From Haplosporangium gracile (Eukaryota > Mortierellomycota > Mortierellomycetes > Mortierellales > Mortierellaceae), in contig JAAAUF010001099.1 in assembly GCA_015499985.1 (NCBI GenBank), positions 1 to 12,272 on the forward strand: a stretch of DNA of 12,272 nucleotides, given 5' to 3'. Below the pieces are notes generated by a model. The model was not told where the DNA came from. It ran no database searches and worked only from the letters and a program-made list of their open reading frames with translations. Below are positions 1 through 9,000 of this stretch, piece by piece; positions within the stretch are counted from its first letter, which is position 1, and every line of letters begins with the position of its first letter. The position numbers and the translations under genes are program-made.

Positions 1-9
1 AGAGAGAAA

Positions 10-60
<51 letters not shown>

Positions 61-90
61 AGAGAGTGAGAGAGGGAGGGAGAGAGTGAG
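1..90. repeat. (GA)n microsatellite, imperfect
   Basis: Nearly pure purine tract. An uninterrupted GA dinucleotide run covers about 14-54, then two copies of a roughly 20-nt GA-rich unit ending in GAGAGAGTGAG lie at about 51-90. Read on the minus strand it is a CT tract. It falls inside the putative first intron of the minus-strand gene whose first exon is at 174-264, so it is probably intronic. It may run past the left edge. Confidence 0.9.
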
Positions 91-173
91 TTAGAGGGAA
101 CTCCAGCTGCCTGGTTGAAAAGCGATGCGGGGTTTAATCCAGGAAGAGATGCGGTCGTTGTTGTTTTATTTAC

Positions 174-264
174 CCAGTTTCCTGTTTTTCCAAAAGTAAC
201 CAAAGATTCGCATGGAGAGAATCCATCCTCCAATGTAAATGACGGCAAGCCAGACTGAGCTCAT
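174..264 (-). CDS. First exon of a minus-strand gene, N-terminal membrane segment (partial)
   Basis: On the minus strand an ATG at 264-262 opens 30 codons plus one base, ending at a good donor (GTAAAT, bases 173-168, phase 1). The peptide starts MSSVWLAVIYIGGWIL and ends in FWKNRKL: a hydrophobic stretch at residues 4-24, then a basic end, as for a membrane anchor or uncleaved signal anchor. The start context (CAGCATGAGC) is acceptable. On its own strand the exon is preceded by a CAA-rich leader and then a CT-rich tract, the same arrangement as at the other starts here. Without splicing the frame stops two codons later, so splicing is the better reading. The acceptor and the rest of the gene lie left of the window. 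The family is not recognisable from 30 residues. Confidence 0.55.
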
Positions 265-1536
265 GCTGCGATGTTGTTGATGCTGATGTCCCTTGTGATG
301 TTGTTGTTGCCAATTGTCGATGTTGTTGTCGTTGTTGTTATCGCTGTTGTTGGTGAGAAAGAAAGGTGGAAGAAGGAGTGTCGAGCCGAGGGTGAGGAGG
401 TGAGTAAGATAAAGGAGCGAGACGATAAGGAGAAAAAGACGTGTTCTTTACGCATCAACGTGGCCCCTGCCCATATGTTTAAGTCTTAGTTCATTTTGGC
501 AGGACATGATTGGCTGCTTGTTAGTTGGTGGCGTACCCGTCAACATCTTTTTTTTCGCTTTTTCTTTAACCCATCCCGGAGCTTTATTAGTCCTTGTTTT
601 TGCTCCTAGGTACTCGCTTGAATGCTCGTATTTGGTGATAAGCTGGTAATTCATCCTTTCCGGAAGAAGGTGCGCACTTGGTCAGTCTCGAAGAAAGAGA
701 AAGAGGGGTGAAGGATGTTGTTGTTGTCTGTCCTTTGTCTGCCTGATTTTTGGTCACCCCTATTTCTTGGTTCAGGTACAAAGTTGTGAAATAGGAGAGT
801 GCACCCGCCAGCTCAGATCAAGAAAAAAATAAAGGAGGGTAGAAGGCAACAACAAAAGCGCGCTATGGAAAGACAGCATGACCTGACACCCTGCTCGACC
901 TCATGATGCACAAGACAGGTCGTTCTTTTTAACCCCTGGGCCCATGTCCTCACCCTCCCTCTTGTTTGCACTCAAAGGCCTCAAAAACTCCATCTGCCTC
1001 GAGTGTCAAAGGAGACATCAATGATAATGGCACAGAGACACACACAGGCCAAGCAAACAACAGTCCCTCTTCTTTATCCGTCAACGATAAAAGAAGTGTG
1101 CATCGGTGGCAAGAAGTTGCACCTCTTTGTCCCTCTTTCCCTCTTTCCCTCTTTCCCTCTTTCCCTCTTTCTTCCTCTTCCTCCTCCTCTTCGACCTCTC
1201 GTTTGTCCCCTTGGTAAACACAGAGGACGTAAACGAGTGTTTCTTTGTTCATTATTTTCTTCTTCCTCCACATTCAGAGCCTGCCTCAGATACCTCTCCA
1301 AAAAGGTTCTGTACCTCCTCTCTCACTCGTCGGACCAACTTTTCCACCTCTCCAGCACACCCTTTCGTAACGATCGCACCTCTTTCTCGTTTATTCCTTC
1401 ACTTTTTAATGACTACATCCTCCGCGCTTTGTTCATCCACGCCTCCATACCTCTAAACCCCAACCCTCAGATCTACCAGTCATTTGTTCATATTTTTGTG
1501 TATTTTCTTGTATATATCTATCTCCAATACTTCAAC
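265..1536. promoter_or_regulatory. Divergent intergenic region shared by the left-edge gene and the DUF4203 gene
   Basis: No convincing gene is seen in these 1.27 kb. The left end is pyrimidine-rich on the minus strand (about 355-440 as read on plus is purine-rich) and carries many GTT/CAA triplets, which fits the leader of the minus-strand gene. A CCAAT-type box (reverse, GATTGG at 508-513) lies about 245 nt upstream of that gene's ATG. The right end, from about 1110 to 1536, is strongly pyrimidine-rich on the plus strand and leads into the ATG at 1537. No distinct TATA box could be placed with confidence. The role as a bidirectional promoter is inferred from position. Confidence 0.5.
1131..1170 (+). 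repeat. Five tandem copies of CCCTCTTT
   Basis: An 8-nt unit repeated exactly five times at 1131, 1139, 1147, 1155 and 1163, followed by a further CT-rich stretch to about 1200. It lies about 370 nt upstream of the start codon at 1537, in the pyrimidine-rich promoter or leader of that gene. Confidence 0.9.
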
Positions 1537-3250
1537 ATGGCAGCAATGACACCTACAAAGAGGAGTGAGCTCTCTTTCCGTGTTGCCACTGCAGCATGGA
1601 TTATCTATTTCCTCTACAGTGCACATACCACACTTGCAGCTCCACTACCACAGGCCGATGCTTCTGCAGCAGCAGCCGGGGGAAGCAGCAGCACCAACAC
1701 TAGCCTGATTGATCCCTTCTCGACCCCCGATTATTTAGGTAAATAACTCACTCCAATGGCTCATTCACAGATATATCTGTCGAATACATCTGTACATTCA
1801 AAACTGCTCTTGTCGCACTAACAATTAGCATTGGCCCTTATTTATTATTTTAACAATCGATAGCACCGTCAAAGTTTACATGGGAGCAAGGCGTCTATGG
1901 AGTGCTGTTCATTTTTTTCGGAGCAGTTGAGGTCCTACATGGATACAAATACATTCGCTTTACGATGTTACTCGCAGGATTTCTCGTCTGGTGTAAGACA
2001 CGGGCACTTTCGTCTTGCTCTTTACTACGTACTTGCACTTGCACTTCAACAGCACCCATTAACCCCCTTCTTCCTTGACCTGAAATATGTAGCGAGCACG
2101 GCGGTGATGATTATGATCATTGTTAACTCCAACATGGGCACCTTCCTTTCCTCAGGAATTTACTTTTTAGTCTGGATGTTGGTCGGCATTGTGGGTGCAC
2201 TTGTCTCGTTCTATCTGTGGCATGTCGGTATCATCTTGACCGGTGCCTATGGATTGTAAGTTTTGACAATCCTCTCTCTACCCTAAAGACGCGACCCCTC
2301 CTCTGTTTTTGATCGTGTGCACCATCCAACTTAGCGCTTCCCTATTCTCCCTTTTTTTTAGGGTTGTGCTGGTGGCAGTCCTATTTACTGCAGGCAACGT
2401 AATGAACTACATCTTCCGCTATGTCGTCCTTGTGCTCTGCCTCATCCTAGGCGGCTATCTGACCCACAGATACGAACGCATGGCCGTCATCTTGGCAACA
2501 TCCGTTGGCGGCGCCTACTGTGTTATGTTTGGACTCGACATGTTTGTCCAGACAGGATTCCGAACTACTTTTCATGTCATGCTCTCCCAATCGACCGACG
2601 CCTTTTATCCTGTTGCGGGGACTTGGGTCATGATCGCCTTTGTGCCTATGATCGCCATATTTGGGATTGCGTGGGAGTTGAAGCACCATGAGGAACCTGT
2701 GACTGGATGGCTTTTGGGCAATGGTGCAAAGCCATTGCCGCCACTTCCTGGCGAGAAACCAAGGCGGTGTTGTGGATTTGCCATGTCGAGGTCTGCCAAG
2801 GCTGTCAAGAAGGCGGCCAATGCAGAAGCTGAAGCTACTGTTGCTGCGGGATCGTCGAGTGAGTCGACTCTAGTGCCGCCACCATCACCACCACCGCCAG
2901 CAACTAAGAGCAGTTGGAAGGATTGTCTGAAGGGGCGATCAAAGTCGGACATGACGACAAAGGACACCTCGTTCACAGCGCCAGGGTCAACAGAGATGGA
3001 AACAACGGACACTTCAACCACCACTGCTGCTTCTCCGTTGATTGACGAGAAGAAGTCAGAGGACTCTATGGCTGTTGTCGGGGCAGAGGAGAAGAAGTTC
3101 AAGGGCAGTCAGAGTAGTAGCTTCCCATTGCCGGTCGAGAGGGCGTATCTGGGTGCAGGCCATGAGACGATTGGACATACTGGAGTGCACAAGGTTGTGA
3201 TCCACCGAGAGGTGAAGGAGGTTAGTGTTGATGTTGACGAGCGGTGGTAG
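1537..3250 (+). CDS. DUF4203 (TM7S3/TM198-like) multi-pass membrane protein
   Basis: Four exons: 1537-1738, 1864-1992, 2093-2255, 2362-3250, giving 460 residues. Donors are GTAAAT, GTAAGA and GTAAGT; acceptors are all TAG; phases are 1, 1 and 2. Residues 1-34 form a signal peptide (hydrophobic core about 16-29, ending in TTLA before APLPQ). A short lumenal stretch with an N-glycosylation sequon at N54 follows. About seven hydrophobic helices lie between residues 77 and 270 (near 77-94, 98-121, 128-152, 155-176, 182-197, 206-222, 251-269), with the small-residue-rich look of the DUF4203 fold. Residues 275-460 are a hydrophilic tail rich in Ser, Thr, Pro and Ala with a PPPSPPPPA stretch and many Lys/Glu, probably cytosolic. 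The start at 1537 has a good context (CAACATGGCA) and gives the signal peptide; the frame is open further upstream but that part is pyrimidine leader. Molecular function is unknown; vertebrate relatives include a TM198 protein linked to Wnt signalling. Family assignment is moderate to good. Confidence 0.85.
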
Positions 3251-3615
3251 ACTAACTCAAGGCAGCCCTTTCAATTGACCCATTTTCCCACCTATTAGCC
3301 CAACAAACAAACAGAGATAACTATAAGCTAGGGAAAAGAAAAACAAACATCAAAAATAAAAGAGTAGAGAGATGACAGCGCGACTTTTATGGAAACCATG
3401 CAAGCGCGCCGCGCGGGTTAGAAGAATCTGCTTCTGGCGAAAAGGCGTCAGTCTGTCTGTCCCTTTTTTTCTTTACCCCCTTCGTCTTTTTTTTTCTTCT
3501 TCCCACAACCGCTCCTCCTTCTCTCTCTTCTTCTTCTTTCTCGTTCCTCTCCTTCCCTCTCTCTCTCTTCACCAACTTCCTCCATTTACCTTCTTCATCG
3601 TCACTCTCATTCATC
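3251..3615 (+). promoter_or_regulatory. 3' end of the DUF4203 gene and pyrimidine-rich leader of the aminotransferase gene
   Basis: The first 110 bases are A-rich and hold a canonical AATAAA at 3355-3360, the likely polyadenylation signal of the gene upstream. From about 3455 to 3600 the plus strand is almost pure C and T with several T and CTT runs, ending about 15 nt before the ATG at 3616. No gene is seen; purine/pyrimidine shadows give only Lys/Glu- or Phe/Leu-rich nonsense frames. Confidence 0.5.
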
Positions 3616-5217
3616 ATGCTGTCGTCTTCGTCGTCGCATTCACAAGGCTCATCAGCAACAACCCATGACATCTCTCCGTCTACATTGCCGACCCCTGCTC
3701 AACCAGGGCCCTTTGGGCACAAGCAGCGCAAGAACTTTTTCATGCTCGAAGGCAAGACCGAGTTCAACCACGGGTCCTATGGTTTGTTACCCTCCATCAA
3801 TTGACCCTTTGTTTTAAAATCGTTATTGTAGCATCACAGGTCAGTTGCTCACAACATGCCTTAGAGCGCGGTTCGCAGTTGAGAATACCAAACAAATAGC
3901 AGTCTAACCAATTTAGTTCGATTGCTTGGTATTCTCAATTTGCGGACCGCGCTCCACCGTCTTTTCTTTATATCATAGGAACATTTCCTCGATCTGTTCA
4001 GGAGAATATGATGAAGTGGCACAACAAAACAGAGGAAAACCCAGGTATGTGAACAGACAGCCTCTTTTGCTGTTCGTGAACCCTTGAAGTCTTGCCTGTG
4101 TTACTCACTACTTTTTTTTTTTTTTCTCCATTGGCAAAAAAAAAAAATAGATCGTTGGGTTCGGTTGGATCTGAAGCCAGCATTAGCAAAAGTACGAACA
4201 CAGCTCGCAGAATTCATGAACTGCGACAAGGACGAACTCGCACTCGTCCAGAACACAACCGTCGGAGTCAACACAGTCCTCCGCAGCATCGATTTCGTCC
4301 CCGGTGACAGGATCCTTCAACTCTCAACGGGCTATGGCGCTGTCGACAAGACCGTCCACTATATCTGTGATACCCATAAGGATGTCCAGATCGTCGAGGT
4401 GCCCATTGTGATGCCCTTGACCGACCATGAGATTGTTTTTCAGGTCGAGAAAACAATTCAGGGTCATTTGGCAAAGAAGGATGGGTCGAGGATTCGATTG
4501 GCGATGATTGATTGGATTTCGTCGGTCCCCTCTGTGTTGCATCCTATCAAGGTTCTGGTCGACATGTTGAAGTCGTACGGGATCCTGGTCTTTGTTGACG
4601 CGGCCCACGCAATTGGACAGGTGCCCATTGACTTGACCTACCTCAACCCGGACTTCTTGATTACCAATTGCCACAAGTGGCTGTACAGTGTCCGTGGGTC
4701 CGCTGTTCTCTTTGTCCCGAAGCGGTTCCAGCCTTCGATCCATCCGACAGCGATCCAGGGCGATTACAAGTCCGGTAGTTTTGAACTTGAGTTCTCGTGG
4801 AACGGGACCATGGATTATTCGACCATCCTATCCATCGAGGGGGCACTGGAGTTCCGCAAGCAGTACGGAGAGGACGCGATTATCCACTATTGTCATCGCC
4901 TGGCGGTGGAGGGTGGCGAGAAGATGGCCGAGATCCTGGGGACCAATGTCTTGACCCCCCATGAGCAACAGGTCGGAAACATGGTCAATGTCCGATTGCC
5001 GATCAAGAACATCAATCACCCCAAGATCGAGACCCCAGATTATCTGATTCAACTGTTACTGGATAGGTACAATCTTTTCGCGCCGAGCTACAAGCATGGA
5101 GGATATTTTTGGACCCGAGTCTCGTCGCAGATTTATCTTGAACTGAGTGATTTTGTGCACTTGGGTCGTGTGTGGAAGGAAGTTATTGAGGAGCTTAATG
5201 CCGAGGAGAATGCTTAA
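3616..5217 (+). CDS. PLP-dependent class V aminotransferase-fold enzyme (isopenicillin N epimerase-like)
   Basis: Three exons: 3616-3781, 3979-4044, 4151-5217, giving 432 residues; both introns are phase 1. After a Ser/Thr/Pro-rich N-terminus (1-40) the class V landmarks appear in order: FNHGSYGTFP (about 50-59, substrate/cofactor loop), VQNTTVGVNTVLRS (110-123), FVDAAHAIGQ with Asp227 expected to hold the PLP pyridine nitrogen and His230 beside it, and ITNCHKWLYS with Lys253 as the Schiff-base lysine. FSWNGTMDYS (about 292-301) matches the conserved Trp-Gly-Thr segment, and a C-terminal small domain follows. Length is normal for the family. The reaction cannot be fixed from sequence: close fungal relatives are called isopenicillin N epimerase-like or cysteine desulfurase-like, and the ergothioneine lyase Egt2 has the same fold. 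No targeting signal is evident, so a cytosolic location is inferred. The first intron carries a foldback element. Confidence 0.9.
3864..3954. repeat. Foldback inverted repeat inside intron 1 of the aminotransferase gene
   Basis: The left arm (3864-3891, beginning GAGCGCGG and ending GAATACCAA) is the near-exact reverse complement of the right arm (3926-3954, beginning TTGGTATTC and ending CCGCGCTC), with one substitution and one or two extra bases in the A/T part. A few further bases pair inward (CAA at 3893-3895 with TTG at 3922-3924). The loop is about 34 nt. It sits wholly inside the 3782-3978 intron, away from both splice sites. I see no clear target-site duplication in the flanks (CCTTA before, CACCG after). 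A MITE-like element or an intronic RNA hairpin are both possible. Confidence 0.8.
4112..4147. repeat. T14 / A12 inverted repeat next to a 3' splice site
   Basis: A run of 14 T (4112-4125), a 10-nt spacer CTCCATTGGC, then 12 A (4136-4147), directly followed by the TAG acceptor of intron 2 (4148-4150). The two homopolymers can pair into a stem of up to 12 A-U pairs that ends at the acceptor. Confidence 0.85.
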
Positions 5218-5604
5218 GATTGAGCGCCCATGTGTATAGATTTATTTATTTTTGTTAACATAAGAAACAAGCAAGTTATTTATTCTGTGTAATCCGTATA
5301 TATGCGTCATGCGTTGTGAGCATACGGCAGCCTACGCCGAGAGAGAGGAGGAGAAGTTTATTATAATGACATTGAAGGTGACAATCGAGTAGTCGTTGTT
5401 CACCCTGATTGCCATGCCTATATATCGCGATGCTAAAGGGCATTTGGCTTTGTCCAACTACAGCCTTGTTTAATTGAAATACAGGCTCTCTTGATGTGTC
5501 CAGGGGGCGCGAAATGTCTTCAAAAGGAAAATCAGTCGGAAGCAAACGAATCCAACCCATCTTGGGAATATTTAAATCACCGGGAGAGGAGCGTTGGTCC
5601 TTTC

Positions 5605-5636
5605 TTTCTTCCTTTCTTCCTTTCTTCCTTTCTTCC
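5605..5636 (+). repeat. Four tandem copies of TTTCTTCC
   Basis: Exact 8-nt unit at 5605, 5613, 5621 and 5629 in the pyrimidine-rich leader of the anoctamin gene. It resembles in length and composition the 8-nt CCCTCTTT array before the DUF4203 gene. Confidence 0.9.
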
Positions 5637-5674
5637 TCCCCTTGCTTCTTTTTCTTCATTTTCAAACTCATTCG

Positions 5675-5725
5675 CTCACTCACTCACTCACTCACTCACT
5701 CACTCACTCTTTCACTCACTCATTA
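5675..5725 (+). repeat. (CTCA)n microsatellite
   Basis: About nine uninterrupted CTCA units at 5675-5709, a short CTTT break, then three more imperfect units to about 5725. It lies about 100-140 nt before the anoctamin start codon, so probably in the 5' untranslated region. As a tetranucleotide repeat it should vary in length between strains. Confidence 0.9.
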
Positions 5726-5816
5726 CTTTACTACTTCCACATACACACTCTCTCCTCTCACGCTCTATCTCAACCTCACCTTCACTCTACCCGCTCTAGG
5801 ACAAAGAAGCATAATC

Positions 5817-5968
5817 ATGAAGCACTCCAGCAATAACAAACGACACAGCGGATCACACAAACGCCAAACCTCTTCCAAACAACTCCTCCACCAGCAACAA
5901 CAGCAACAACAGCAACAACAAGATATAGTTCGTACCGCCACCAACACTACTACAGCAGCAACACCACC

Positions 5969-6000
<32 letters not shown>

Positions 6001-9000
6001 CAACAACAGATACCAAACACTTGCAGTTTTACGACATATACCTCGAAACACGACACAGTACGACTGAAGCTCATAGCCCTCCCTCCACTTCCTCTTCTTC
6101 CTTCTCAACGTCGGCCTCTCATGGACACCATCATCCACATCCACATCCACAGCAACGTCTGACAAAGAGACGTAACAAGAAACAGCTCTTTACCCAACAG
6201 CAACAACAGCGACAACAGCAACAACTACTACGAGGACCATGTACGAAATCGCGCGACCTATATGCAGATCTAGTCATCGTCTTCAAGTTCAAACGCCCAT
6301 CATCCAAATCCTCCAAACATCAACAAGCACAACAACTCGAAGAAGAGACTATGGAGGCATATCAGGATGTGTTGACAAAACTGGCGAATGTCGGGCTCAA
6401 GTACGAATCTCGGCCTAGTACCAGTGCTAGTCAAGGCAAGGAGACGACGGTGTTGATCTTTGTGCTCTGCCCGTGGGCGGTCCTCAAGCGCGAGGCTATC
6501 AGGAACGGGTATGTTTCCTTTCTTTCTTTTTTTTTTTTGGCTTGTCACTTGCGTGCGCGAAAAAAGACTTAAAAAAGATGGACTTGGTGTGCATGTGCCT
6601 GAAGGATCGAGTGAGAGAGAGAATTGAGATGATGAGAAGGGGGAGGAAGAACAAGGGGTTATAGTGGTGTGGGAGGGTGCGAGTGCGGTTGCAATTGCGA
6701 CAGGGAACAAAAAACAAGCGACGACTCCTTTGAATTCATTCTCTTATTTGCATATGCATCGACGCTGATTATTTTTAAAACATACATAACCATAGAATCC
6801 ACGACTGGCTAACGGGAGTGAAAGTGGCGGACACGGCGGAGGCCGAGGAGATGTTGAAGCCAGTCAAGGATCGGGATCAGTCGCTGGATGATCTGACCGA
6901 GGCCGACAGGATCCGATTGATTCACGATCTCATTACAGCACGACCAAGTGAGGGTGGGGCGGGCATTTATCCGACGGACAATGAGTATGTTGAGAGTGTC
7001 TTGCCTCTTCACGACAAGGAGTTCAACAAGGTACTTTTTGAGGAGTAATGGTCAATTGTCAAAAGTGTCCGCGGGGAAATGTTGTTCATTCGCGGGCTGT
7101 ATTGCTACGGCGTACATCACTCATCGTCACCCATCAATCATATCATCTAAATACCGAAACCTGGGAACATTGTTTTTGCGCACATTGGAGACAGAAAAAA
7201 AAATCGCCAATTGAAAATTTATTTTAGGTGTTTTGTATGGGCGACATAGGAATATCCATACTCACAAACACGCACACACACACACTTTTCTGCCTTAACA
7301 CACATTATTAGACGTGGCTGCGGACATGGTCAATGAAGTGGCTGGTCAACCAGGCGGACTTTACTCAAATCCGAGACCACTTTGGCGAAAAGGTCACCTT
7401 CTATTTCCAGTACCTCGAAAACTACTTTCTCTGGCTCATCTTCCCCACCGCCCTCGGCATCATCATCCAGTTCTTCGGAAGACCCTTCTCGACGTTTTAC
7501 AGTGTCTGTGTCCTCGTCTGGGCTGTGTTCTACATTGAATGCTGGAAGAGGCGCGAAAAGGAGCTGGCTCTTGTCTGGGGTGTTCGCAATGTCACCAAAT
7601 CAGAGACCAGACGGCCGGCGTTCAAGGGCGATGCGCTCATTACCGACCCTGTGACGGGAGAGCAAAAGGCGTTCTTTTCGCCCTGGAAGAGGTGGGCAAG
7701 AAAGGTTGCTGGGTTGCCGGTCATCTTTGCGGGCGCATTGGCGCTCTCTATCCTGGTCACTTTTATGTTTGGCGTGGAGGTCTTTCTGGAGGTTTATTAT
7801 GGTGGTTACATGAAAGAGGTCCTGGTAAGTTTGTCTGTTCTTTTTTCATATACTGCCTCATGAGTGCAGCTGGGTGTAGTGAATGACTCCTATTTCCTAA
7901 CTCAAAATTCTGGCTCCACAATAGGTTTATTTACCAACGGTCCTGTATACGCTGGCGATGCCCTACGTCGAGAATCTATGCAATGACATCGCCAAAAACC
8001 TAACGGATTTCGAAAACTACGAGACAGACGGGACATACGACTACCACCTTGTCCAAAAGGTCTTCATCTTCAAAGTCCTCAACAGCTACCTTTCAGTCCT
8101 CCTCACAGCCTACGTCTACATCCCCTTTGGCCCCCGCGTCATTGCGATTCTTCAAAGTTATGGACTCCCCTTTGCGACCGTTGCGATTGAACCCAGTATG
8201 CTCAAGGATCGATTGAGGGCCTTTATGGTCTCGAACCAGCTCATTTCTTTCTTTAGTGAGACGATTTTTCCATGGATGTCGCGCAAGCTGATGACGGGTG
8301 CTGCCAAGGTACAGAGGGAGGTCTCGGAGGTGTTGCACCAGCACCATGAACAGGATGGAGAGGGTGAGGCGACTGTGGATGACTTTGGGGGTCGGGATTC
8401 GGAGGAGGTTAGGAAGTTTCTGAGGACTGTTCAGAACCAGGTTGATTTGCCTGTTTATGATGTCAACGAGGACTACGCCGAAATGGTCGAGCAGGTTCGT
8501 ACCTTGTCTCTTTTCCAGTGCCTTATTGGAAATCCTGTTGTTGTTTTGTTGTCTCATGAAGGATAAGAAGGGCAAGTGATAACTAACGTTCTCTTCAATC
8601 TTTCTATTAGTTTGGATTTGTGTCCTTGTTCAGCGTGATTTGGCCATTGACGGGTCTGTGTGCGTTTATCAACAACTGGGTCGAGCTACGCTCAGACGCA
8701 GCCAAGATATGTTTCCACACCCGACGACCCATCCCCTCAAGAACAGACAGCATCGGACCCTGGATCGACCATCTCCAACACCTGACCTGGTTCTCGTCCC
8801 TCACCAACGCATCAATGCTGTACCTCTTCCGAGGCACAACGGACCACAAGGATCTCACGGGTGCCGATGTCAGCTCGCGGTTGAGTCTTGGGATGATGTT
8901 GCTATGTGTTGTGGCGTCTGAACATGTGTACCTGGGTCTGAGATGGACTGTGCGGACGATTCTGGAGAGTATCCCGACAGAAGCTGATTTATCGAGCCAT

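Larger units (their letters stand above)
5218..5816 (+). promoter_or_regulatory. Intergenic region: 3' end of the aminotransferase gene and leader of the anoctamin gene
   Basis: No gene is supported. The first 70 bases are AT-rich (TTTATTTATTTTTG near 5240) and probably hold the 3' end of the aminotransferase transcript, without an exact AATAAA. A TATTTAAA box at 5569-5576 is a possible TATA element, about 240 nt before the start codon. From 5597 to 5800 the plus strand is pyrimidine-rich and contains two tandem repeats listed separately. The frame upstream of the ATG at 5817 is open back to 5496, but it encodes only repeat-derived Ser/Leu/Phe/His residues. Confidence 0.5.

Noticed and set aside
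271..489. Plus-strand open frame of 72 codons starting with a Leu/Val-rich stretch.
   Set aside because: The apparent membrane segment comes from GTT triplets, which are the antisense of the CAA-rich leader of the minus-strand gene; the rest is Lys/Glu from the purine tract.
950..1301. Minus-strand open frames rich in Glu, Arg, Lys and Gly.
   Set aside because: Antisense shadow of the pyrimidine tract before the DUF4203 gene; the EEEEEE and KRERGKEG patterns only mirror the CCCTCTTT repeat.
1003..1536. In-frame upstream extension of the DUF4203 gene from an ATG at 1003 (178 more residues).
   Set aside because: The segment is a C/T-rich leader with tandem repeats; its translation is Ser/Leu/Phe/Pro nonsense. 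The ATG at 1537 has better context and directly gives a signal peptide.
2605..3102. Minus-strand open frame of 165 codons.
   Set aside because: It lies entirely within exon 4 of the DUF4203 gene, whose plus-strand frame has the membrane helices and clean exon joins. No upstream promoter or splice context was seen.
5276..5683. Minus-strand open frame of 135 codons between the aminotransferase and anoctamin genes.
   Set aside because: The N-terminal third is antisense of the repeat leader (Lys/Glu/Arg-rich), and the remainder lacks domain-like character. It is probably a chance frame, though a minus-strand transcript was not excluded.
5496..5816. In-frame upstream extension of the anoctamin gene from an ATG at 5496.
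   Set aside because: It would translate the TTTCTTCC and CTCA repeats (His/Ser/Leu periodic peptide). It also starts upstream of the possible TATTTAAA box at 5569.
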